DNA of 42,506 nt from Stenotrophomonas maltophilia (GCF_004684085.1 NZ_SRHZ01000037.1:1-42506), one strand, 5' to 3'; shown: positions 25,683-34,315, numbered from the stretch's first letter. Numbers and translations: made by a program. The notes: generated from the sequence alone by a model not told the origin.

Positions 25683-26891
25683 TTACAGCGCCTCGAAAAT
25701 GCCCGCTGCGCCCATGCCGGTGCCGATGCACATCGTCACCATGCCGTACTTCTGCTGGCGACGACGCAGGCCGTGCAGCAGGGTCGCGGTACGGATCGCG
25801 CCGGTCGCACCCAGCGGATGACCCAGGGCAATCGCGCCGCCCAGCGGGTTGACCTTGCTCGGGTCCAGGCCGCAATCGCGGATCACGGCCAGCGACTGCG
25901 CGGCGAAGGCTTCGTTCAGTTCAATCCAGTCCAGCTGGTCCTGCGTCAGGCCGGCCTGCTTCAACGCCTTCGGGATCGCGGCGATCGGGCCGATGCCCAT
26001 CACTTCCGGACGCACGCCGGCCACCGAGAAGCTGACGAAACGCGCCAGCGGGGTCAGGCCGTAGTCCTTGATCGCCTGCTCCGAGGCCAGCAGCACGGCA
26101 CCGGCGCCATCGCTCATCTGCGACGAGTTGCCAGCGGTGACGGTGCCGCCGAACTGGCCGTTGCGGAACACCGGGCGCAGCTTGGCCAGGCCTTCAGCCG
26201 AGGAATCCGGACGCGGGCCTTCGTCGGTGTCGGCCACCTTGTTGCGGGTGATGATGCGCTTGCCATCAGCGAGGTCCGGCAGGTGCGAGACGATCTCGTA
26301 GGGGCTGATCTCGTCCTTGAAGTCGCCGTTCTGGATCGCGGCCATCGCCTTCTGGTGCGAGGCGAGGGCGAAGGCGTCCTGGTCTTCGCGCGAGACCTTC
26401 CATTCTTCAGCGACCTTTTCGGCGGTGATGCCCATGCCGTAGGCGATGGCCACGTGGTCGTTGTCGAACACGCTCGGCGCCATCGCGATCTTGTTGCCCA
26501 TCATCGGCACCATCGACATCGACTCGGTGCCGCCGGCCAGCATCAGGTCCGAGTTGCCCAGGCGGATCTGGTCGGCGGCCATCGCCACGGCCTGCAGGCC
26601 GGAGGAACAGAAACGGTTCACGGTCTGCGCGGCGATGGTGTCCGGCAGGCCGGCCAGCAGTACGCCGATGCGCGCCACGTTCATGCCCTGCTCGGCTTCG
26701 GGCATCGCACAGCCGATGATCGCGTCATCGATGCGGTTGACGTCCACGCCCGGCGCCTGGGCCACGACGCTGCGCAGCACGTGCGCAAGCATGTCGTCGG
26801 GGCGGGTGTTGCGGAACATGCCCTTGGGCGCCTTGCCCACCGGGGTGCGGGTGGCGGCGACGATGTAGGCGTCCTGGATTTGCTTGGTCAT
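25683..26891 (-). CDS. Acetyl-CoA acyltransferase (3-ketoacyl-CoA thiolase)
   Basis: The protein has 402 residues of the thiolase superfamily. The catalytic residues are all visible: Cys95 (NRFCSSGLQA), His358 (GGAIALGHPLGATGA) and Cys388 (MCIGTGMGAAG). It cleaves 3-ketoacyl-CoA with CoA to acetyl-CoA in fatty-acid beta-oxidation. It lies 69 nt downstream of a FadN-type dehydrogenase/hydratase gene on the same strand, with a small palindrome between them, so the two make a beta-oxidation pair. ATG 26891 is chosen because the conserved IQDAYIVAATRTPVGK starts there and AAGAGA lies upstream; the frame is open to 26945. It is cytoplasmic. Its symbol would depend on the homologue (fadA/fadI/fadE-linked), so I give none. 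Confidence 0.95.
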   Translation of the reverse strand: MTKQIQDAYIVAATRTPVGKAPKGMFRNTRPDDMLAHVLRSVVAQAPGVDVNRIDDAIIGCAMPEAEQGMNVARIGVLLAGLPDTIAAQTVNRFCSSGLQAVAMAADQIRLGNSDLMLAGGTESMSMVPMMGNKIAMAPSVFDNDHVAIAYGMGITAEKVAEEWKVSREDQDAFALASHQKAMAAIQNGDFKDEISPYEIVSHLPDLADGKRIITRNKVADTDEGPRPDSSAEGLAKLRPVFRNGQFGGTVTAGNSSQMSDGAGAVLLASEQAIKDYGLTPLARFVSFSVAGVRPEVMGIGPIAAIPKALKQAGLTQDQLDWIELNEAFAAQSLAVIRDCGLDPSKVNPLGGAIALGHPLGATGAIRTATLLHGLRRRQQKYGMVTMCIGTGMGAAGIFEAL

Positions 26892-26926
26892 TGCAGTGAT
26901 CTCTTGAATAGGGGTTGGAAGAGGTT

Positions 26927-26950
26927 GCCGGCCAGCGGCCGGCACTACCG
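26927..26950. repeat. SMAG-like palindrome between the thiolase and FadN-type genes
   Basis: GCCGGCC-agc-GGCCGGC followed by ACTACCG has the SMAG layout in reverse. It occupies the spacer inside the beta-oxidation operon. Confidence 0.6.
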
Positions 26951-26960
26951 ATGTCTTCCG

Positions 26961-29333
26961 TCAGTTCCGCAGCGGCTTGCCAGTCTTCAGCATGTGCGCG
27001 ATGCGGGCCTGGGTCTTTTCCTGCTGGGCCAGTTCGACGAAGTGCTTGCGCTCCAGGGTCAGCAGCCACTCTTCGTCCACCAGGGTGCCGCGGTCGACCT
27101 TGCCGCCGCACAGCACGGTGGCGATGCGCTCGGCGATCTCGTAGTCGTACGGGCTGATGAAACGGCCTTCCAGCATGTTGACCAGCATCATCTTGAAGGT
27201 GGCGATGCCAACGTCACCGGCCACCTGGATGCGGCGTGCCGGCAGCGGCGGACGGTAGCCCGCTTCGGCCAGCGCACGGGCCTCGGCCTTGGCGATGTAC
27301 AGCGCCTCGTAGCTGTTGAACACCACCTTGTCGGTGCTGCGCAGCAGGCCCAGTTCCTGGGCGTTGACCGCCGAGTTGGACACCTTGGCCATCGCCACGG
27401 TCTCGAAGGTCTTCTTCAGTTCGGCAAACACGTCGCCGCCCGGGCCTGCGGCCTGCGAAGCGCGCACGGCCAGTTCCTTCAGGCCACCACCGGCCGGCAG
27501 CAGGCCGACGCCGGCCTCGACCAGGCCGATGTAGCTTTCCAGGAAGGCCACGGTCTTGGCGCTGTGCATCTGGAACTCGCAGCCGCCACCCAGGGCCAAG
27601 CCGCGCACCGCAGCCACCACCGGCACCAGCGAGTACTTGATGCGCTGGCTGGTGCGCTGGAAGTTGTGCACCATTTCTTCGAACTGGTCGACCTTGCCGG
27701 CCTGCAGCAGGCCCAGCGCGCCGGCCAGATCGGCACCGGCGGAGAAGGGTTCCTTCTGCTGCCAGATCACCAGGCCCTGGAAGTCCTTCTCGGCGCGCGA
27801 GACGCATTCCTGCAGGCCATCCAGTACATGGTCGGATACGGTGTTCATCTTGGTCTTGAAGCTGACCACGGCAATGCCGTCGCCGTCGTGCCACATGCGC
27901 ACGCCGTCGTTCTCGAACACGGTCTCGCCCGGGGCGAACGTTTCGCCCAGCAGCGGATCCGGGAAGCGCTGGCGCTGGTACACCGGCAGCGACGAACGCG
28001 GCAGCTTGGCATTGCGCGACGGGCTGTAGCTGCCTTCTGCAGCGTGCACGCCATCGCGGCCGTCGAACACCCAATCCGGCAGCGGCGCATTGCTCATGCT
28101 CTTGCCGGCCACGATGTCATCGGCAATCCACTGTGCGACCTGCTTCCAGCCGGCGGCCTGCCAGGTTTCGAACGGACCCAGCGACCAGCCGTAGCCCCAG
28201 CGGATGGCCAGATCCACGTCGCGCGCGGTCTCGGCGATGTCGGCCAGGTGGTAGGCGCTGTAGTGGAACAGGTCGCGGAAGGTCGCCCACAGGAACTGCG
28301 CCTGCGGGTGCTGGCTCTCACGCAGCTTGGCGAACTTCTCGGCCGGGTTCTTGATCTTCAGGATCTCCACCACTTCCGGTGCGGCAGCGCGGTCGGCCGG
28401 ACGGTAGTCCTGCTTTTCCAGGTCCAGCACCACGATGTCCTTGCCGACCTTGCGGAAGATGCCCGCGCCGGTCTTCTGGCCCAGTGCGCCCTTGGAAATC
28501 AGCGCGTCCAGCCACTTCGGCGACTTGAAGAATTCATGCCACGGGTCATTCGGCAGGGTGTCGCCCATGGTCTTGATGACGTGGGCCATGGTGTCCAGGC
28601 CAACCACGTCGGAGGTGCGGTAGGTAGCCGACTTCGGGCGGCCGACCAGCGGGCCGGTCAGGCCGTCCACTTCATCAAAGCCCAGACCGAACTGCTGGGT
28701 GTGGTGGATGGTGGACAGGATCGAGAACACGCCGATGCGGTTGCCGATGAAGTTCGGGGTGTCCTTGGCGTACACCACGCCCTTGCCCAGGGTGGTGACC
28801 AGGAAGGCTTCCAGGCCTTCCAGCACCGAGGCATCGGTGGTGGTGGCCGGAATCAGCTCAGCCAGGTGCATGTAGCGCGGCGGGTTGAAGAAGTGCACGC
28901 CGCAGAAGCGGTGGCGCAGCTGCTCGGGCAGCACGTCGGCCAGCTTGTTGATGCCCAGGCCGGAAGTATTGGACGCCAGCACGGCGTGGTCGGCCACGAA
29001 CGGGGCGATCTTCTTGTACAGGTCCTGCTTCCAGTCCATGCGCTCGGCGATGGCTTCGATGATCAGGTCGCAGTCCTTCAGCTGCTCCAGGCTGCTCTCG
29101 TAGTTGCCCGGGGTGATGGCTTCGGCCAGCGACTTGCTGGCCAGCGGCGCCGGGCTCAGCTTGCCCAGGTTGGCGATCGCCTTCAGCACGATGCCGTCGG
29201 CCGGACCTTCCTTCGCGGGCAGGTCGAACAGCACGGTGTCGACGCCAGCGTTGGTGAGGTGGGCGGCGATCTGGGCACCCATGACGCCGGCACCCAGCAC
29301 GGCGGCGCGGCGGACTAGCAGGGAATTGGACAT
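26961..29333 (-). CDS. 3-hydroxyacyl-CoA dehydrogenase / enoyl-CoA hydratase, FadN-type domain order
   Basis: The protein has 790 residues. The N-terminal half is an NAD-dependent 3-hydroxyacyl-CoA dehydrogenase: Rossmann loop VLGAGVMGAQIAAHL near residue 12, then VHFFNPPRYMHLAELIP near residue 140 with the catalytic His and the FIGNRIG motif. The C-terminal half is a crotonase domain with FSAGADL, RGLALGGGCEFQMH and LVEAGVGLLPAGGG. In E. coli FadB and FadJ the crotonase domain is first, so this is the reversed arrangement of Bacillus FadN and related proteins. It performs hydration and oxidation of enoyl-CoA. It starts 26 nt after a TetR regulator gene and precedes the thiolase gene, forming a regulator-fad operon. 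Confidence 0.94.
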   Translation of the reverse strand: MSNSLLVRRAAVLGAGVMGAQIAAHLTNAGVDTVLFDLPAKEGPADGIVLKAIANLGKLSPAPLASKSLAEAITPGNYESSLEQLKDCDLIIEAIAERMDWKQDLYKKIAPFVADHAVLASNTSGLGINKLADVLPEQLRHRFCGVHFFNPPRYMHLAELIPATTTDASVLEGLEAFLVTTLGKGVVYAKDTPNFIGNRIGVFSILSTIHHTQQFGLGFDEVDGLTGPLVGRPKSATYRTSDVVGLDTMAHVIKTMGDTLPNDPWHEFFKSPKWLDALISKGALGQKTGAGIFRKVGKDIVVLDLEKQDYRPADRAAAPEVVEILKIKNPAEKFAKLRESQHPQAQFLWATFRDLFHYSAYHLADIAETARDVDLAIRWGYGWSLGPFETWQAAGWKQVAQWIADDIVAGKSMSNAPLPDWVFDGRDGVHAAEGSYSPSRNAKLPRSSLPVYQRQRFPDPLLGETFAPGETVFENDGVRMWHDGDGIAVVSFKTKMNTVSDHVLDGLQECVSRAEKDFQGLVIWQQKEPFSAGADLAGALGLLQAGKVDQFEEMVHNFQRTSQRIKYSLVPVVAAVRGLALGGGCEFQMHSAKTVAFLESYIGLVEAGVGLLPAGGGLKELAVRASQAAGPGGDVFAELKKTFETVAMAKVSNSAVNAQELGLLRSTDKVVFNSYEALYIAKAEARALAEAGYRPPLPARRIQVAGDVGIATFKMMLVNMLEGRFISPYDYEIAERIATVLCGGKVDRGTLVDEEWLLTLERKHFVELAQQEKTQARIAHMLKTGKPLRN

Positions 29334-29359
29334 GGTGTAGGGCCTTTGTTGGTCAGCAG

Positions 29360-30028
29360 TTACTGGGTGGAATCAATGGAGGCAGGCAGGGCGTTGCCGC
29401 TGCGAGCGGCGGCGCGGAACCCGGCCTCGGCGAAATGGATGAGTTCATGGGCAGCATGGGCACGATGCGCCGCTTCGGTGACACCGGCGGGACGCTTGAT
29501 CAGCCCGAAGTCGGCCATGGCATAGGTGAGCGAACCGGCCAGGAAATCCAGCCGCCAGTACAGCTCTTCCTTGCTCAGGTCCGGCACGCATTCGGCAATG
29601 GCCTTGCCGAACGCGCGCAGCACATGGCCGTAGTGGTCGGACAGGAACTTGCGCAGGTTGTCGTTCTTCTCGGCATAGGCGCGGGCGATCACGCGCACGA
29701 AGGCGCCGCCGCTCTGGCGGTCCTGGGCCATGGCCAGTGCCGGTTCGACAAAGGCTGCAAGCACCGGGCGCAACTGGCCGGGGTGCTCGCTGCGGGCGCG
29801 TTCGAGCTGGGTCAGGCGGGCGCCGGTCATCTCGTCCATGCGGCGGCGGAACACCTCATTGACCAGGTTTTCCTTGGAGCCGAAGTGGTAGTTGACCGCG
29901 GCGATGTTGACGTCGGCCTGGCTGGTGACCTGGCGCAGCGAGGTGCCGGCGAAGCCGTGCTGGGCGAACAGCTCCTCGGCGGCGCCGAGGATCCGGTCCT
30001 TGGTCGAGAAGTGGGCGGGCTTGGCCAT
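29360..30028 (-). CDS. psrA: TetR-family repressor, PsrA-like, heading the beta-oxidation operon
   Basis: The protein has 222 residues. The N-terminal TetR DNA-binding domain includes KDRILGAAEELFAQHGFAGT and the recognition helix region VNIAAVNYHFGSKENLV (about residues 29-56). The C-terminal ligand domain (LSKEELYWRLDFLAGSLTYAM) resembles PsrA of pseudomonads, which represses fatty-acid degradation genes and is released by long-chain fatty acids or acyl-CoA. Upstream, at 30046-30063, is the palindrome ATCAAAC-N4-GTTTGAT, matching the published PsrA box pattern (CAAAC-N2-4-GTTTG). It is 26 nt from the FadN-type gene and probably co-transcribed, so it should repress itself and the operon. The effector is inferred. 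Confidence 0.87.
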   Translation of the reverse strand: MAKPAHFSTKDRILGAAEELFAQHGFAGTSLRQVTSQADVNIAAVNYHFGSKENLVNEVFRRRMDEMTGARLTQLERARSEHPGQLRPVLAAFVEPALAMAQDRQSGGAFVRVIARAYAEKNDNLRKFLSDHYGHVLRAFGKAIAECVPDLSKEELYWRLDFLAGSLTYAMADFGLIKRPAGVTEAAHRAHAAHELIHFAEAGFRAAARSGNALPASIDSTQ

Positions 30029-30045
30029 CGGGCGGGCGGACCTTA

Positions 30046-30063
30046 ATCAAACGATTGTTTGAT
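30046..30063. promoter_or_regulatory. PsrA-type operator
   Basis: ATCAAAC-GATT-GTTTGAT is a perfect 7-bp dyad with a 4-bp spacer, 17 nt upstream of the regulator's ATG. A -10-like TAGTAT (minus strand) abuts it, so repressor binding there would cover the start point. Confidence 0.75.
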
Positions 30064-30133
30064 ACTAGAACCAGACGGTAGCGTATGGCATTTTGCAGTG
30101 CAGCAAAACAGCCGGGACGGTTACAGGGCATTC

Positions 30134-30194
30134 AGTAGTGCCAGCCCAAGGCTGGCAACGGGGGCCGGGCTGCCAGCCATGGGCTGGCACTACT
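30134..30194. repeat. Inverted pair of GTAGTGCCAGCC palindromes
   Basis: AGTAGTGCCAGCCC (30134-30147) is the exact reverse complement of GGGCTGGCACTACT (30181-30194). Each half also folds alone (GCCAGCC-caa-GGCTGGC and GCCAGCC-at-GGGCTGGC). The pair separates the psrA operator from the ndk leader. Confidence 0.75.
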
Positions 30195-30207
30195 CAGCGG
30201 GATCTTT

Positions 30208-30213
30208 TACAAT
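30208..30213 (+). promoter_or_regulatory. Candidate -10 box ahead of the ndk leader
   Basis: TACAAT with a weak TGGCAC 17 bp upstream (30185-30190). Transcription from here would run straight into the terminator hairpin at 30234. Confidence 0.35.
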
Positions 30214-30233
30214 CCGCGCACGTTTATCAGGCT

Positions 30234-30263
30234 AAGCCCGCGTTTCGACGCGGCTTTTTTTTT
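30234..30263 (+). terminator. Intrinsic terminator immediately upstream of ndk
   Basis: AAGCC-c-GCG pairs with CGCGGCTT (one bulge, short loop) and is followed by nine T residues. No gene on the plus strand ends before it, and the previous gene runs the other way, so it must end a short leader or small RNA, or act as an attenuator of ndk. Confidence 0.7.
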
Positions 30264-30309
30264 GTTACCCTTCGGGCCATCAGCGGCCCGATTCCATTGG
30301 AGACATCCC

Positions 30310-30735
30310 ATGGCGCTGGAGCGCACCCTCTCGATCATCAAGCCGGACGCCGTTGCCAAGAACGTCATCGGCGAAATCTACGCCCGCTTCGAAAAGGCGG
30401 GCCTGAAGGTCGTGGCCGCCAAGTACAAGCAGCTGTCGCGCCGTGAAGCCGAAGGCTTCTACGCCGTGCACCGCGAGCGTCCGTTCTTCAACGCGCTGGT
30501 CGAGTTCATGATCTCCGGCCCGGTGATGATCCAGGCCCTGGAAGGCGAGAACGCCGTCCTGGCCCACCGCGACCTGCTGGGCGCCACCAACCCGAAGGAA
30601 GCCGCCGCAGGCACCATCCGCGCCGACTTCGCCGAATCCATCGATGCGAACGCCGCCCACGGCTCGGACTCGGTCGAGAATGCAGCGATTGAAATCGCCT
30701 ACTTCTTCGCCGCCACCGAAGTCGTTTCGCGCTGA
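30310..30735 (+). CDS. ndk: Nucleoside diphosphate kinase
   Basis: The protein has 141 residues, the normal bacterial length. The catalytic His117 sits in NAAHGSDS, and Lys11 in the LSIIKPDA motif binds phosphate. The enzyme transfers a phosphate from ATP to nucleoside diphosphates through phospho-His in the cytoplasm. The reading frame extends upstream to 30262, but [13 protein letters not shown] at 30310 is the conserved start and is preceded by GGAG. The hairpin CGGGCC-atcagc-GGCCCG lies in the leader just before the ribosome binding site. It begins the conserved run ndk-rlmN-pilW-rodZ; a terminator lies upstream of it. Confidence 0.97.
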   Translation: MALERTLSIIKPDAVAKNVIGEIYARFEKAGLKVVAAKYKQLSRREAEGFYAVHRERPFFNALVEFMISGPVMIQALEGENAVLAHRDLLGATNPKEAAAGTIRADFAESIDANAAHGSDSVENAAIEIAYFFAATEVVSR

Positions 30736-30745
30736 GAGTAATGCC

Positions 30746-31951
30746 GTGAACGAGGTCGTACAGAAAATCGCCATCCAGCCGCTGCCGAAGTCGGCACCCA
30801 CGGCTGGCAAGCAGAACCTGCTCGACCTCGATCGCGCGGGCCTGGAAAAGTTTTTCGTCGAGGTTCTTGGCGAGAAGAAGTTCCGTGCCCACCAGGTGAT
30901 GAAGTGGATCCACCATCGCTACGTCACCGAGTTCGATGAGATGACCGACCTCGGCAAGGTCCTGCGCGCCAAGCTGCAGGAGCATGCCGAGGTCCTCGTC
31001 CCGAACATCGTGTTCGACAAGCCCTCCGCCGATGGCACCCACAAGTGGCTGCTGGCGATGGGCGTGGATGGCAAGAACGCCATCGAGACCGTGTACATCC
31101 CCGACAAGACCCGCGGCACGCTGTGCGTGTCCTCGCAGGTCGGTTGTGGCCTGAACTGCACGTTCTGCTCCACCGCTACCCAGGGCTTCAACCGCAATCT
31201 GACCACCGCCGAGATCATCGGCCAGGTGTGGGTTGCCGCACGCCACCTGGGCAACGTGCCGCACCAGATGCGCCGCCTCACCAACGTGGTGATGATGGGC
31301 ATGGGCGAGCCGCTGATGAATTTCGACAACGTCGTGCGCGCCATGAGCGTGATGCGCGACGATCTGGGCTACGGCCTGGCCAACAAGCGCGTGACCCTGT
31401 CGACCTCCGGCCTGGTGCCGCAGATCGACCGCTTGTCGACCGAGAGCGACGTGTCGCTGGCGGTGTCGCTGCATGCGCCGAACGATGCGCTGCGCGAGAC
31501 GCTGGTGCCGCTCAACAAGAAGTACCCGATCGCCGAGCTGATGGCTTCCTGCGCACGCTACCTGCGCGCCAACAAGCGCCGTGAATCGGTCACCTTCGAA
31601 TACACCCTGATGAAGGGCATCAACGACAAGCCCGAGCATGCCCGCGAGTTGGCCCGCCTGATGCGCCAGTTCGACAACGCGGTGCAGGCCAAGGATTCGG
31701 GCAAGGTCAACCTGATCCCGTTCAACCCGTTCCCGGGTACCCGCTACGAGCGTTCGGAAGAAGCGCATATCCGCGCCTTCCAGAAGATCCTGCTCGACAG
31801 CAACGTGCTGACCATGGTCCGCCGTACGCGTGGCGACGACATCGACGCCGCCTGTGGCCAGCTCAAGGGCCAGGTGATGGACCGCACCCGCCGCCAGGCG
31901 GAGTTCAACAAGACGCTGCAGGCGGGGAAGGGGAGCGATGCGGCGGCCTGA
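30746..31951 (+). CDS. rlmN: Dual-specificity 23S rRNA/tRNA adenine C2-methyltransferase
   Basis: The protein has 401 residues of the radical SAM superfamily. The iron-sulfur motif is C134-x3-C138-x2-C141 (CGLNCTFC), [13 protein letters not shown] binds SAM, and the conserved C-terminal Cys370 (AACGQLKG) accepts the methyl group. It methylates A2503 of 23S rRNA and A37 of some tRNAs. I chose GTG 30746, 10 nt after ndk, because GAGAG precedes it and the residues upstream are ndk in another frame; the next ATG in frame would cut into the domain. It overlaps the next gene by 14 nt. Confidence 0.95.
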   Translation: MNEVVQKIAIQPLPKSAPTAGKQNLLDLDRAGLEKFFVEVLGEKKFRAHQVMKWIHHRYVTEFDEMTDLGKVLRAKLQEHAEVLVPNIVFDKPSADGTHKWLLAMGVDGKNAIETVYIPDKTRGTLCVSSQVGCGLNCTFCSTATQGFNRNLTTAEIIGQVWVAARHLGNVPHQMRRLTNVVMMGMGEPLMNFDNVVRAMSVMRDDLGYGLANKRVTLSTSGLVPQIDRLSTESDVSLAVSLHAPNDALRETLVPLNKKYPIAELMASCARYLRANKRRESVTFEYTLMKGINDKPEHARELARLMRQFDNAVQAKDSGKVNLIPFNPFPGTRYERSEEAHIRAFQKILLDSNVLTMVRRTRGDDIDAACGQLKGQVMDRTRRQAEFNKTLQAGKGSDAAA

Positions 31952-32723
31952 TCGCCTCTGGCTGGCCCTGTTCGCAGGCGTGCTGGCCGTCACGGTCAGC
32001 GGCTGCAAATCCCATCCGAAGGCCAAGCTGGGCCCCAGCGAGGCACCGGTCTATTCGGTTCGCGATCCGGATGGCGTGCGCCAGCAGGTGCGCTGGCAGG
32101 AGTTGCTGACCCTGGCTGGTCGCGACATCCAGTCCGGCAATCTGGACGCCGCCGAGCGCAAGGCGCGCGAGGCACAGAAATTGGTGCCCACTGCCCCCGA
32201 CGGCCTGGTGCTGCTGGCGGGCATCGACGAGCGCCGCGGCCGTAGCCAGCAGGCGGGCGAGAATTTCCGCAAGGCCGCCGAACTGGCGCCGCAGCGTGGC
32301 GACGTGCTCAACAATTACGGTGCCTGGCTGTGCCAGCAGGGCAGTGCGGCCGAATCGCTGATCTGGTTCGACCGTGCGCGGCAGGCACCCGGCAATGCCG
32401 GGGCCGCCGAAGCACAGGCCAATGCCGGAAGCTGTGCCCTGGATGCGGGCCAGCTTGAGCGTGCCGAACGCGACCTGCGCGCGGCGCTGGCGGCGCTGCC
32501 CGCCAACCCGGTCGCACTGGAAGCGATGGCCCAGCTGAGCGTCCGCCAGGGGCGCTTCATGGAGGCCCGGGCCTTCGCCGAACGTAGGATTGCAGCTGCA
32601 CCCGCAACGCGTTCCGTGTTACAACTTGCGTCTCAAATCGAAGCGCGGCTGGGTGATCGAGCGGCATCTGATCGCTATCTTCAGCGGATTCGACAGGAAT
32701 TTCCGCAGGAAGCGGGCTCCTAA
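31938..32723 (+). CDS. pilW: Type IV pilus biogenesis lipoprotein PilW/PilF (TPR)
   Basis: The protein has 261 residues. A lipoprotein signal ends VTVSGC (lipidated Cys23), then come about six TPR-like repeats: [37 protein letters not shown] and so on through residue 245. In Pseudomonas and Neisseria this outer-membrane lipoprotein helps PilQ secretin assembly and pilus stability. It starts within the end of rlmN with AAGGGGAG in front of the ATG and is followed 18 nt later by rodZ. The rlmN-pilF/W-rodZ order is conserved in gammaproteobacteria, so identification is strong. Confidence 0.9.
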   Translation: MRRPDRLWLALFAGVLAVTVSGCKSHPKAKLGPSEAPVYSVRDPDGVRQQVRWQELLTLAGRDIQSGNLDAAERKAREAQKLVPTAPDGLVLLAGIDERRGRSQQAGENFRKAAELAPQRGDVLNNYGAWLCQQGSAAESLIWFDRARQAPGNAGAAEAQANAGSCALDAGQLERAERDLRAALAALPANPVALEAMAQLSVRQGRFMEARAFAERRIAAAPATRSVLQLASQIEARLGDRAASDRYLQRIRQEFPQEAGS

Positions 32724-32741
32724 CTCCAGGGTTGATGCATT

Positions 32742-33611
32742 GTGATTGATGACCAGACTGTGAGCGCTCTCGAGACTGCGGCCGGCTGCGGCACCCGCCT
32801 GCGCCAGGCCCGTGAGGCGGCCGGACTGACCCTCGAGGATGTCGGCTCGCGCCTGCGCATGCCGATCCAGGTGGTCAGGTCCCTGGAAGAAGAGCAATGG
32901 CAGAAGCTCGGCGCGCCGGTGTTCGTGCGCGGCCAGCTGCGCAGCTATGCGCGCCTGCTCGATGTGGACGTGGGCCAGCTGCTGGAGCAGGCCCAGGTCG
33001 GGCCGGTGGTCCCGCCCACCCTGGTCAGCCATACCCATACCCCGCGTGCGCGCCGTATTGCCGAGAACCTTGGCCGGCGCGTGCTCTATGTCGGCATCAC
33101 CGCGGTACTGGCCGTGCCGGTGTGGTTCGCCACCCGTGGCCACTTCGATGGCAGTGCCACCCCGTCGCCGAACACCGCGTCGCTGGACGCGCTGCCGGCT
33201 GCCGTGCCGGTGACCCCGTCTGCGGCAGGCATCGAGCCTTCCACCCCGGTCGACGTGGTCGCAGCTCCGGCCAGCAAGCCGGCGGCGACCCCGTACGTGG
33301 CCTCGCTGGCGCCGGTGCCGCGTTCGGCCCCGGCCGCGGCTGCAGCCAATACGCTGGAGATGCAGTTCAATGGCGACAGCTGGGTCGATATCGGCGGCCC
33401 CGACGGTACCAGTGTCGAAAAGGCACTGATCAAGTCCGGCGAGAGCCGCAGCTTCACGCCGGGCCAGGTTGCCCGGGTCACCTTGGGCAATGCCTCGGCG
33501 GTCCAGGTTCAGCAGAATGGCGCTATCGTCGATCTGACCCCTTACCAGCGAGCCAACGTGGCACGCTTTCAGGTATCCTCTGAAGGCTCCGTAGTCCCGG
33601 TTTCGCACTGA
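32742..33611 (+). CDS. rodZ: Cytoskeletal protein RodZ
   Basis: The protein has 289 residues. An N-terminal helix-turn-helix domain (about residues 16-80, LRQAREAAGLTLEDVGSRLRMP) that binds MreB is followed by a single membrane helix (about 107-124, LYVGITAVLAVPVWF), an Ala/Pro/Thr/Val-rich periplasmic linker and a C-terminal DUF4115 domain starting LEMQFNGDSWVDI. RodZ links MreB filaments to cell-wall synthesis and supports rod shape. The start is a GTG at 32742; the nearby ATG codons at 32735 and 32749 are out of frame. It lies in the pilW-rodZ-yfgM run. ispG, which often follows rodZ, is absent. Confidence 0.92.
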   Translation: MIDDQTVSALETAAGCGTRLRQAREAAGLTLEDVGSRLRMPIQVVRSLEEEQWQKLGAPVFVRGQLRSYARLLDVDVGQLLEQAQVGPVVPPTLVSHTHTPRARRIAENLGRRVLYVGITAVLAVPVWFATRGHFDGSATPSPNTASLDALPAAVPVTPSAAGIEPSTPVDVVAAPASKPAATPYVASLAPVPRSAPAAAAANTLEMQFNGDSWVDIGGPDGTSVEKALIKSGESRSFTPGQVARVTLGNASAVQVQQNGAIVDLTPYQRANVARFQVSSEGSVVPVSH

Positions 33612-33676
33612 GGCGCGGTTTCACCACCTTCGATTAATCCCAATGGTCCCTCCCGACGGGCGGGGCGAGAGTACGC

Positions 33677-34315
33677 ATGGCGATCGACGATCTGCTCGAC
33701 GAGCACGAACAAAGTGAACGCGTCCGCAGCTGGCTGCGGAAGAATGGCGCCAGCATCCTCGGTGGCGTAGTCATCGCCATCGGTGCCATTGCCGGTTGGC
33801 AGTGGTACCAGAAGGATCAGGGCGGCAAGCTGGCCTCGGCCAATGTCGAGTACCAGAAGGCCCTGGTCGGCCTGCAGCAGAACAAGCTTGACGACGCCTC
33901 CAAGGCGGTCAAGGCGCTCGAAGCCGGCCCGTCCAGCATCTACGGCGACCTCGCGGCGCTGCAGCTGGCCAAGGCCCAGGTCGACGCCGGCAAGAACGAG
34001 GAAGCGCTGGCCACCCTGCGCGCCGTGAAGGTTGAAGGCGACCTGCAGCGCGTGGTCGACCAGCGCGTGGCACGCCTGCTGGTGGCCACCGGCAAGAGCG
34101 ACGAGGCCATCAAGCTGCTCGGCAGCGCCACTGACAGCAGCAGCCTGGAAATCCATGGCGACGCGCTGATGGCGCAGGGCAAGCGCGATGACGCCCGTGC
34201 ACAGTACGAGAAGGCGCTGAAGTCGCTGGACGTGGCAGCGCCGCAGCGGCGCCTGCTGGAAACCAAGGTTATGGATGCTGGCGGCACGGTCGCCGCCCCT
34301 GCGGAGTCGGTTTGA
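33677..34315 (+). CDS. yfgM: YfgM-type ancillary SecYEG subunit
   Basis: The protein has 212 residues. A short cytoplasmic N-terminus (EHEQSERVRSWLRKNGASIL) and one membrane helix (about residues 27-46, GGVVIAIGAIAGWQWY) precede a periplasmic TPR-like domain of helical repeats. YfgM associates with SecYEG and PpiD to help periplasmic proteins emerge, and also stabilises RcsB in E. coli. Its stop codon overlaps the bamB start by 1 nt (TGATG), coupling the two. The start ATG 33677 has only a weak GAGAG element upstream. Confidence 0.9.
   Translation: MAIDDLLDEHEQSERVRSWLRKNGASILGGVVIAIGAIAGWQWYQKDQGGKLASANVEYQKALVGLQQNKLDDASKAVKALEAGPSSIYGDLAALQLAKAQVDAGKNEEALATLRAVKVEGDLQRVVDQRVARLLVATGKSDEAIKLLGSATDSSSLEIHGDALMAQGKRDDARAQYEKALKSLDVAAPQRRLLETKVMDAGGTVAAPAESV

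Noticed and set aside
25201..25821. Small open frames in the galU-thiolase spacer, including one sharing APSSPQG/VYGVS with a frame at 51-251
   Set aside because: The shared peptide comes from the nucleotide repeat core (copies A and B). Several frames are open across the same repeats, so it is not evidence of a coding gene.
25773..29318. Very long open frame of about 1181 codons opposite the thiolase and FadN-type genes
   Set aside because: It reads antisense to two well-supported enzymes. His/Gln/Arg/Gly-rich composition without domains is typical of a shadow frame in high-G+C DNA.
30200..30263. A tRNA gene before ndk, suggested by the hairpin and T-tract
   Set aside because: No cloverleaf, T-loop or acceptor stem can be formed; it is a simple terminator hairpin.
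30644..30745. Upstream in-frame start for rlmN inside ndk
   Set aside because: The added residues are ndk in another frame; GTG 30746 has GAGAG upstream and fits the family length.
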